Assembly (NCBI GenBank): GCA_945867185.1
Contig: CAMBHM010000084.1
Span: 1-6,577, forward strand
Direction: 5' to 3'
Length of the DNA: 6,577 nt
Source: Legionella genomosp. 1
GTDB lineage: Bacteria; Pseudomonadota; Gammaproteobacteria; Legionellales; Legionellaceae
Shown: piece by piece, positions 1 to 4,954 of the stretch
Position numbering within the stretch: position 1 is the first letter of the stretch
Layout: each line of letters begins with the position of its first letter
Made by a program: the position numbers and the translations under genes
Notes under the pieces: generated by a model
Seen by the model: the letters and a program-made list of their open reading frames with translations, nothing else
The model's database searches: none
Told to the model about the DNA's origin: nothing

Positions 1-1
1 C

Positions 2-328
2 AAAGATACCTTTCCTGGCGCAAATCTTCGTCTATCAAAACCGATTCTGAAAAAAGATCTTGAAGCATTGCTTCATGAAGTCCGGACAAACAAGGATGCA
101 TTGCGTCGAGAAAGAAAGCCTATTATTAGCCTAACAATAGGAATAGGCGGCGAATCGCCTCCTATCTCAGACCGTCCTTCTCCTGTTCACAGTGCACCCC
201 CCACCAGATCAAAAGAGGGACGGAGGTGCTGTCCAGGATTGTTTGGAGCTAGACGCGTTTACGTCGAGGCGGGGGAGGAGGAGAAGAAGGAGGATGGTGC
301 AGCAGCGGCAAATAACAGAAAGAAATGA
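2..328 (+). CDS. 3' end of an unrecognised gene, low-complexity C-terminus (partial)
   Basis: The reading frame is open from the left edge to a TGA at 326-328, so the real start most likely lies outside the window; an internal TTG at 68 has no convincing Shine-Dalgarno site. The first about 40 codons look coding: a mixed, charged, probably helical stretch containing KKDLEALLHEVRTNKDALRR. From about position 115 the composition changes to Pro/Ser/Arg-rich and then to a tail rich in Glu, Lys and Ala (EAGEEEKKEDGAAAANNRKK), which looks disordered. A strong inverted repeat at 143-165 falls inside this second half, so either the tail is a fast-evolving extension or the original gene ended earlier and reads through non-coding DNA. 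I recognise no family and assign no function. It converges with the deoxyribosyltransferase gene with only 6 nt between stops and no visible terminator. Confidence 0.4.
   Translation, partial: KDTFPGANLRLSKPILKKDLEALLHEVRTNKDALRRERKPIISLTIGIGGESPPISDRPSPVHSAPPTRSKEGRRCCPGLFGARRVYVEAGEEEKKEDGAAAANNRKK
118..165. repeat. Inverted repeat cluster with two mutually exclusive pairings
   Basis: Positions 143-165 read ATAGG-c-GGCGA-a-TCGCC-t-CCTAT, a near-perfect palindrome centred on 154 with 10 of 11 positions paired. Just upstream, GCCTATT (118-124) is the exact reverse complement of AATAGGC (142-148), and AATAGG occurs twice in tandem (136-141 and 142-147). The arm at 142-148 can therefore pair with either 118-124 or 161-165. 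No T-run follows, so it is not a classical intrinsic terminator. It could be a short repeat-type insertion, a folded mRNA element or a protein site; the sequence alone does not decide. Confidence 0.5.
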
Positions 329-334
329 TTCTAA

Positions 335-811
335 TTATTCAACAAGAAACAGCCTCACAAACTGAGCCAGATACTTCTGCTGATCCATTAACTCCGCAAC
401 ACTGACATAGCAGTGCTGTTTAAAGGTTTGGAGATCTCTGAACCCTGTCGTCATCATCAAATTCGCAGGGATCTCTTGTGAGTCGGTGCACACTCTAAAA
501 TCATCTCGAAAAAACACCCGTGGCTTATCCCATGCCGCAGCGATGCCAATCTCACAGAATACACCCACATCTGGAGGCTCACCATTGACGATGGCAAAAA
601 CAATATCGCATTCTCGAATATCCTTTGCGTTCCCATTGGCCATACGAATAGGAGCATCAGACTCCACTGTACTGACCGCATTACACCGTTTGAATGGCTC
701 CCAAATTTCAAACCCCATCTCTGATAAAGTCTCCTCAATGGGTTGTAACGACCGTTTACCCACTTCAGAGAATCCATAGTTATTCGCTAAATATAGTGTT
801 GGCTTAGACAT
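335..811 (-). CDS. Nucleoside 2-deoxyribosyltransferase family protein
   Basis: This 158-residue protein fits the nucleoside 2-deoxyribosyltransferase family (PF05014) in length and motifs. Family members move the 2-deoxyribosyl group between nucleobases, or hydrolyse nucleoside or nucleotide N-glycosidic bonds, and are cytosolic. Visible motifs: an N-terminal beta-strand KPTLYLAN (3-10); the acidic strand CDIVFAIVNGEPPDVG (68-83); the EIG motif with the likely catalytic nucleophile Glu87, preceded by Asp81; the RDDFR loop (102-106); and NLM (117-119), usual in this family near the C-terminal side of the active site. The start is an ATG at 809-811 with a strong AAGGGGG site (819-825) 7 nt upstream. 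It is preceded by a 28-codon ORF on the same strand, 18 nt away, and is divergent from the operon starting at 1013. Substrate is not inferable; a salvage role is the default. Base-exchange transferase versus hydrolase cannot be separated here. Confidence 0.85.
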   Translation of the reverse strand: MSKPTLYLANNYGFSEVGKRSLQPIEETLSEMGFEIWEPFKRCNAVSTVESDAPIRMANGNAKDIRECDIVFAIVNGEPPDVGVFCEIGIAAAWDKPRVFFRDDFRVCTDSQEIPANLMMTTGFRDLQTFKQHCYVSVAELMDQQKYLAQFVRLFLVE

Positions 812-829
812 CTCATAACCCCCTTAAAA

Positions 830-916
830 TCATAACACCCCTTGCAATCCATCAGCAAATTTAACTGTAAGCATTAAATGCTGCTCTGGTTTTACAAATG
901 TAACGTCCCAATACAT
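830..916 (-). CDS. 28-aa small ORF resembling the N-terminus of DUF2442 proteins (possible truncated gene)
   Basis: An ATG at 914-916 is preceded by AGGAG (924-928 on the reverse strand) with a 7-nt spacer, as good a ribosome site as those of the full-length genes here. It encodes MYWDVTFVKPEQ followed by HLMLTVKFADGLQGVL and then TGA at 830-832. The pattern M-x-x-D-V-x-x-V-K-P, a variable turn, hydrophobic strand, F-x-D-G-x-x-G is what I recall for the start of the roughly 75-80-residue DUF2442 domain, whose members often sit next to small DUF4160 proteins in toxin-antitoxin-like pairs. Only the first third is present. A shift of one base in the GGGG run at 838-841 would continue as G-C-Y-D-F-K, which resembles the next family motif, so a frameshifted remnant is plausible. 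Alternatively it is a translated leader coupled to the deoxyribosyltransferase gene, whose start lies 18 nt beyond its stop. Confidence 0.5.
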   Translation of the reverse strand: MYWDVTFVKPEQHLMLTVKFADGLQGVL

Positions 917-941
917 AAGCTCACTCCTATTTTAAAAGTAT

Positions 942-954
942 CTTGAATATCAAG
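942..954. promoter_or_regulatory. Short inverted repeat CTTGA-ATA-TCAAG, possible operator
   Basis: This is a perfect 5-bp inverted repeat around a 3-bp centre, sitting in the middle of the divergent intergenic region. It overlaps the candidate -35 element of the rightward promoter (943-948) and lies in the early transcribed region of the leftward promoter. That is a reasonable place for a repressor to control both units. No regulator gene is visible in the window, and 5-bp arms can arise by chance in A/T-rich DNA. Confidence 0.25.
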
Positions 955-971
955 CATGATGATGGTAATTT
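943..971 (+). promoter_or_regulatory. Candidate promoter for the rightward operon (extended -10)
   Basis: TTGAAT (943-948) lies exactly 17 bp before TAATTT (966-971). The -10 is preceded by TG plus one base (TGG at 963-965), the extended -10 arrangement of sigma-70 promoters. The -10 hexamer itself is a weak match, so activity would depend on the TG extension or an activator. Transcription would start near 978, giving a leader of about 35 nt before the GTG at 1013. It overlaps the leftward candidate promoter, so the two could compete for RNA polymerase. Confidence 0.35.
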
Positions 972-976
972 TAGCA
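968..976 (-). promoter_or_regulatory. Candidate extended -10 promoter for the leftward small-ORF/deoxyribosyltransferase unit
   Basis: On the reverse strand positions 976 to 968 read TGCTAAAAT, that is TG, one base, then TAAAAT, a good extended -10 element. The hexamer 17 bp upstream (TGAATA) is a poor -35. Transcription would begin near 961, leaving about 45 nt before the small ORF start at 916. It shares bases 968-971 with the rightward -10. Confidence 0.4.
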
Positions 977-998
977 TACAGTTTGTGAAGTATTCACT

Positions 999-1003
999 AG
1001 GAG
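999..1003 (+). promoter_or_regulatory. Ribosome binding site fixing the GTG start of the ABC-F gene
   Basis: AGGAG lies 9 nt before GTG at 1013-1015. An in-frame TAG at 998-1000 overlaps it, so translation cannot begin further upstream, and no in-frame ATG occurs in the first codons. The non-ATG start is therefore well supported. Confidence 0.7.
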
Positions 1004-1012
1004 CCTATCGCC

Positions 1013-2773
1013 GTGCTGTTTTTAAATAATATTACACTACATGTCCCTGGAAAATTATTACTAGATGAAGCCTCTTTAAGGATTAATCGCGGTGATAGGA
1101 TTGGTATTGTTGGTAGAAATGGGACTGGAAAAACACAACTGATGGGCTTATTAGCAGGCAACATAGAGCCTGATGCAGGCGAGCGCGTCGTTCTAGATGG
1201 CGTGACTGTCCTCCTGGTTACCCAAGAATTACCCGATGAGTCTTTTACACCGATGGACTACTTACGTGCTCAAGATCCTGATCTGAAACGATTAGAATCA
1301 CTCACTGAGTCTGCCGAGGGCAAAGCCCTTGAACGGGCTTGTGAAGATCTCGCGCTTTTAGAGGAAGAACGTTACCAACAATTAGCACCTCATATTTTAA
1401 TGGGCTTAGGCTTAACTACTGATGAGATCGAATCCCCCATGTCCTCGTTGTCTGGCGGATACCAAATGCGCGTGGCACTGGCAACAGCGCTTGTTCGCAA
1501 ACCAGATGTTTTATTGTTAGACGAGCCAACGAACCATTTAGACCTTGAGTCCATACAATGGTTAATCGCTTTTTTAAAAAATTACCCTGCAACTGCTGCA
1601 CTGGTGATTGTCACGCATGATATCAAGTTACTTGAAGAGATTTGTAGCTCTACAATACATCTTCGCACAGGGAAACTCACCGCTTTTGCTGGCAGTTATG
1701 CCCTATATCGGTCACATATAGCTATTGAAGCAGAGAAAGATGCCACGCGAAATGCTGGCTTAGAAAAACGCATCGCGCGTCATGAAGACATCTACCACAG
1801 GTTCAGAGCATTACCAGAATCACGTGCAGCTCAAGCTGTGGCTCAACATAAAAAAGCACTCAAATTAAAAGATGAGCTCGTTGAGCTAATAGCAGAAGAA
1901 CCTGTGATCAATCTCTCTTTCGTAGAGCCCGATAGATTAGTCGATCCCATCTTATCCATGAGTAGGATTTCAGCTGGGTATGCGAGAAAAATAGTCTTGC
2001 ATGAGGTTGATCTATCGATTCCTTTTGGATCAAAAATTGGATTGCTTGGTCGGAATGGTCAAGGAAAATCAACTTTAATTAAACTTATCGCTGATAAAAT
2101 AAAATGCTCGGAGGGTGAGTTGGGACGTTCTGCACGTTTAAATATTGGATATTTTAGCCAAGATTTGATGGAAGAGCTCAACGGAGAACTTACTATTTAC
2201 GATCAATTTGTTGAGAAAACAGGTATTCGTAGAGAAGCTGAAGTCCGTTCCACATTGATAGCATTTGGGTTTCCCTATGACAAATCAATGGTTAAAGTCC
2301 ATTGTCTGTCAGGTGGTGAAAAATCCAGATTACTATTCTCCACCCTCTCCGCCCGATCACCAAACCTCATTATTTTAGATGAACCCACGAACCATCTCGA
2401 TGTTGAGACAAGAGAAGTATTGGTAAAAGCCATCGCTGATTTCAAAGGAAGTGTCATCCTGGTATCGCATGATTGGGACCTACATGAAGCAACCATGAAT
2501 CAATTTTGGCTAGTACATGATGGTACGGTCCAACAGTATGATCGAGGACTGAAACAATATGCTAAAGAACTCAATCGAGACATCATAAAACATATACAGA
2601 GCTCTGAAAAAAGTTATGGTGGGGCGGGTGGTGGTGGTGGTGGCGGCGGTGGTGGTGGTGGCGGCGGCGGCGGCGGCGGCGGAAGACTGTTTGATCATAA
2701 AGGCTCTGATCGAGCTGCTGGAAAAAAAGACGATGAAGAAACGAAGCCCTCTAGAAAGGGTGTTCGTCGTTAA
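1013..2773 (+). CDS. ABC-F family ATPase, YheS-like, with poly-glycine C-terminal tail
   Basis: ABC-F proteins have two fused ATPase domains and no membrane segment. They bind the ribosomal E site and reach towards the peptidyl-transferase centre; some are translation factors, others protect ribosomes from antibiotics. Domain 1: Walker A GRNGTGKT (34-41), signature LSGGYQ (146-151), Walker B LLLDEP (167-172), switch His202. Domain 2: Walker A GRNGQGKST (346-354), signature LSGGEK (432-437), Walker B IILDEP (453-458), switch His486. Both catalytic Glu (171, 457) are present, so it should hydrolyse ATP. The interdomain linker (about 235-300) contains the RFRA segment and is about the length of that in E. 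coli YheS, but poorer in the usual Lys/Arg. The YheS C-terminal coiled coil is absent: from residue 536 there are two Gly, one Ala, 19 consecutive Gly (539-557) and a charged basic tail (558-586). As first gene of the operon it may act in self-resistance (inference); a housekeeping YheS-type role is the alternative. Confidence 0.9.
   Translation: MLFLNNITLHVPGKLLLDEASLRINRGDRIGIVGRNGTGKTQLMGLLAGNIEPDAGERVVLDGVTVLLVTQELPDESFTPMDYLRAQDPDLKRLESLTESAEGKALERACEDLALLEEERYQQLAPHILMGLGLTTDEIESPMSSLSGGYQMRVALATALVRKPDVLLLDEPTNHLDLESIQWLIAFLKNYPATAALVIVTHDIKLLEEICSSTIHLRTGKLTAFAGSYALYRSHIAIEAEKDATRNAGLEKRIARHEDIYHRFRALPESRAAQAVAQHKKALKLKDELVELIAEEPVINLSFVEPDRLVDPILSMSRISAGYARKIVLHEVDLSIPFGSKIGLLGRNGQGKSTLIKLIADKIKCSEGELGRSARLNIGYFSQDLMEELNGELTIYDQFVEKTGIRREAEVRSTLIAFGFPYDKSMVKVHCLSGGEKSRLLFSTLSARSPNLIILDEPTNHLDVETREVLVKAIADFKGSVILVSHDWDLHEATMNQFWLVHDGTVQQYDRGLKQYAKELNRDIIKHIQSSEKSYGGAGGGGGGGGGGGGGGGGGGGRLFDHKGSDRAAGKKDDEETKPSRKGVRR
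2618..2683 (+). repeat. Triplet repeat tract (GGT/GGC) encoding poly-glycine
   Basis: After GGT GGG GCG, 19 glycine codons follow without interruption from 2627: five GGT, two GGC, four GGT, seven GGC and a final GGA. The blocks of identical triplets are typical of replication-slippage growth. Gains and losses of whole triplets keep frame, so the tail length could vary between strains without breaking the ATPase. The many GG pairs, and GGGG/GGG at 2620-2628, could form two-layer G-quadruplexes in the mRNA or coding strand. Confidence 0.9.
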
Positions 2774-2800
2774 CATACGATTATTTATAAGGAACGGATG

Positions 2801-3994
2801 ATGTTAAAAACCTTACAAACCTTAACAGACTTTGAAGTATCTGGTCTACACGCCAACGTTTGCCTTGCAGATGGCCATGCTTATCACGATCTGCATCCAG
2901 ATTTTGAACGTATCGTTGATGGACTGCCGACTATTTGGCGCGACGCGGCCAAACTATCTATTCCTGAAGCAGAACAACGCTTTAATCAAAGTTATTCTTC
3001 GTTAATCAAAGCGCCCATTCTATTTGATTATCCCCACTTCCGCATTTGTCCTACCGCTTCTAACTCCATCGACTTAGTTGCAGCCGTTTTAAAACACCTA
3101 CAACTCAACACGGTAATGATTGAACCAACCTTTGATAATCTTTCCCTCTTGATCCGACGTCGTGGTGTCCCCCTGCAACACGTCAGTGACAAAGTATTAT
3201 TTGATGCCGCAGAAGCAAATGAAATAGAATCTCGTCTTCCTCAGTTACAACAATTTGATGCCTTATTTCTAGTTCACCCCAATAATCCTACCGGATTGAT
3301 CCTAAGTGAGTACGCCTTTAAAAATATCATCGATTTTTGTAAGAGACATGACATCGTCATGATTGTTGATAATTGCTTTAGAATGCACCGCCGACAGTTT
3401 TTCAATGACTATGAGTTATTAATTTCAAAATCTGTGAAATTTATAACTTTTGAAGACACCGGTAAAGTCTGGTCCACACAAGATTTAAAAGCAAGTTTAG
3501 TCTATTTTTCAGAGCATCTCAGTACCCTATTTAATGAAATCTATAATGAAGTGTATTTATGCGTATCGAATTTTACACTTGGGATAATCTCTCATTTTTT
3601 TGAGACCACTGCCGCCACAGGCATTGACAATACTTTATGGAATTTAGTCGATACGCGGCGTGATCTATTAAGAACTGCCATCGCAGGATCACTCTTGTCC
3701 ATACCATCCATTGCAATGGACTCAACGCTTCCGGTGGAATGGCTTACCTATGCAGGAGCGAACAAAAATGATCTGTCTATCTGTCGAGATCTGAGGCTTC
3801 TAGATTTAGCAGTCTTGCCAGGTCGACAGTTCTATTGGAATTCCACACAAAACCCGCACCATCAAAAATTTATTAGGATCAGCCTCATGAAACGAGAACC
3901 TTTATTCTTGAATGGACTAACGATATTAAAATCCTACTGTAATCGCCTGAGTCCTGTCAATATCAGCCAGGACCGTGAACTATCAGTCGCATAA
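2801..3994 (+). CDS. PLP-dependent fold-type I enzyme, aminotransferase class I/II-like
   Basis: The 397-residue length and motif order match aminotransferase class I/II (PF00155) and relatives such as histidinol-phosphate aminotransferase and cobalamin-type decarboxylases. Numbered from the second ATG: TASNS (85-89) as the PLP phosphate loop; IEPTFDN (107-113); PNNPTG (160-165) with the PLP-contacting Asn162; VDNCF (189-193) with Asp190 for the pyridine nitrogen, but Phe193 where Tyr is usual; EDTGKVW (218-224), in which Lys222 is the likely Schiff-base lysine; and FIRIS (357-361) with Arg359 as the expected substrate-carboxylate Arg. Two ATGs lie in tandem (2798, 2801); AAGGA at 2789-2793 is 7 nt from the second and only 4 from the first, so I chose the second. 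The gene begins 27 nt after the ABC-F stop. The class is solid, but transaminase, decarboxylase or side-chain chemistry cannot be told apart. The E-D-T-G-K-x-W lysine context is unlike S-x-S-K of ordinary transaminases. Confidence 0.82.
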   Translation: MLKTLQTLTDFEVSGLHANVCLADGHAYHDLHPDFERIVDGLPTIWRDAAKLSIPEAEQRFNQSYSSLIKAPILFDYPHFRICPTASNSIDLVAAVLKHLQLNTVMIEPTFDNLSLLIRRRGVPLQHVSDKVLFDAAEANEIESRLPQLQQFDALFLVHPNNPTGLILSEYAFKNIIDFCKRHDIVMIVDNCFRMHRRQFFNDYELLISKSVKFITFEDTGKVWSTQDLKASLVYFSEHLSTLFNEIYNEVYLCVSNFTLGIISHFFETTAATGIDNTLWNLVDTRRDLLRTAIAGSLLSIPSIAMDSTLPVEWLTYAGANKNDLSICRDLRLLDLAVLPGRQFYWNSTQNPHHQKFIRISLMKREPLFLNGLTILKSYCNRLSPVNISQDRELSVA

Positions 3995-4012
3995 TTCGCT
4001 AAGGAATCAACC

Positions 4013-4954
4013 ATGCTTCACGTTTGTCTTACAGGGCAGGGCTATCTTGATAAACACTTCTCTCTCTTATCCCAAAAAGGATTTCAAGTCACCCCTATCA
4101 GCGAACCGCTATCCTCTGAGGAGCTGTTATCGCTATTACCAAGCGTTGATGCCTATGTATTGGGTGGTGATGAGCGATTCAATGAGCCTGAATTGTCCGT
4201 TGCCAAAAAACTAAAAGTGATCTCATTTGTAGGAACGGGATATACCTCATTTATTGATGAAGCCTCCGCAGCAAAACATCAGATTGCTATACGCAGTACC
4301 CCATCTGTCATGGCTCCCGCTGTTGCTGAGCATACCATAGGACTTGCTATAGGATTGCAACGAAAATTGTTTATACAAAACTGGCAAATCAAACAGAGTA
4401 TCACTGCTGCTTGTAAGACAGAGGAACTTTCTTCTTTATGTGTTGGTATCATTGGCATGGGTGCAATAGGATCTCGTGTCGCAAAAATCCTAAGACACTC
4501 TTTTGGCAGCCAAGTGATTTATGTCAGCCGACATCCCAAGAAATCACTAGAAGACGCCTTACAAATAACCGAAGTGTCTTTAGACACCCTTTTCTCAACT
4601 GCCGATATGATTATTTTGGCTCTACCCACGACACCTGAAACCGAAAACCTCATAGATGACGCGCGGTTGGCTCAAGCAAAACCAGGACTTATTATCATTA
4701 ATACTGCTGGCGCACGGTTAATTAATCCAAAGGCATTAAAAAAATACATTGAGAACAATACGGTGGCCTCTGCAGCATTTGATGGCTACTATATTGAACC
4801 CTTACCCAGTGTGACAGATGATCCTTATGCATTATTGTCACTACCCGATGACAAATTTATTGTGACACCTCATACGGCTGCCAAGACTTCTCAAAGTTGG
4901 TGCCGAATGGTCGACATGGCCATTGACAACGTAGTTGGATTTTTTAGTGATTAA
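4013..4954 (+). CDS. D-isomer-specific 2-hydroxyacid dehydrogenase family protein with displaced catalytic Arg
   Basis: The family reduces 2-oxoacids to D-2-hydroxyacids, or the reverse, with NAD(P)H. At 313 residues this has normal length. Substrate-binding part: GTGYTSFIDE (74-83) and TPSVMAPAVAEHTIGLAI (96-113). Nucleotide-binding part: GMGAIG (148-153). The strand after it ends in Ser172-Arg173 instead of an Asp, which in this family usually goes with NADPH. His287 in TPHTAA and Glu262 in IEPLP fit the catalytic pair. The usual catalytic Arg, third after Asn in I-N-T-A-R-G, is here Gly233: the segment reads INTAGARLIN (229-238), with an Arg only at 235. The protein may thus use another substrate, work differently or be inactive. 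AAGGA (4001-4005) lies 7 nt before the ATG, 18 nt after the PLP gene stop, and the next gene overlaps its end. It could reduce or oxidise the keto product of the PLP enzyme (inference). Confidence 0.85.
   Translation: MLHVCLTGQGYLDKHFSLLSQKGFQVTPISEPLSSEELLSLLPSVDAYVLGGDERFNEPELSVAKKLKVISFVGTGYTSFIDEASAAKHQIAIRSTPSVMAPAVAEHTIGLAIGLQRKLFIQNWQIKQSITAACKTEELSSLCVGIIGMGAIGSRVAKILRHSFGSQVIYVSRHPKKSLEDALQITEVSLDTLFSTADMIILALPTTPETENLIDDARLAQAKPGLIIINTAGARLINPKALKKYIENNTVASAAFDGYYIEPLPSVTDDPYALLSLPDDKFIVTPHTAAKTSQSWCRMVDMAIDNVVGFFSD

Noticed and set aside
326..340. Bidirectional terminator between the convergent genes
   Set aside because: There is only a 6-nt gap, and no hairpin with a T-run is visible on either strand.
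457..777. Overlapping ORFs on both strands within the deoxyribosyltransferase gene (457-777 minus, 486-779 plus)
   Set aside because: The 335-811 frame shows clear family motifs and a strong ribosome site; the others show none.
2618..2683. Poly-glycine tract as an assembly or sequencing artefact
   Set aside because: The array is a mixed codon pattern, keeps frame and is followed by an in-frame charged tail and a properly spaced next gene. It may still be mis-counted in length.
2510..2776. Reverse-strand ORF with Ala/Thr runs opposite the poly-glycine tract, and a plus-frame ORF with Val/Ala runs at 2616-2801
   Set aside because: Both are by-products of the GGT/GGC triplet repeat, which is open in several frames. 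The ABC-F frame carries intact family motifs right up to it.
3975..4638. Plus-strand ORFs at 3975-4214 and 4438-4638 in another frame
   Set aside because: They lie inside the dehydrogenase gene, whose motifs run through in the correct frame.
4682..4720. Displaced Arg of the dehydrogenase caused by a local frameshift
   Set aside because: The flanking residues I-I-I-N-T-A and L-I-N-P-K-A-L align without gap to the family motif, so substitution explains it better than indels.
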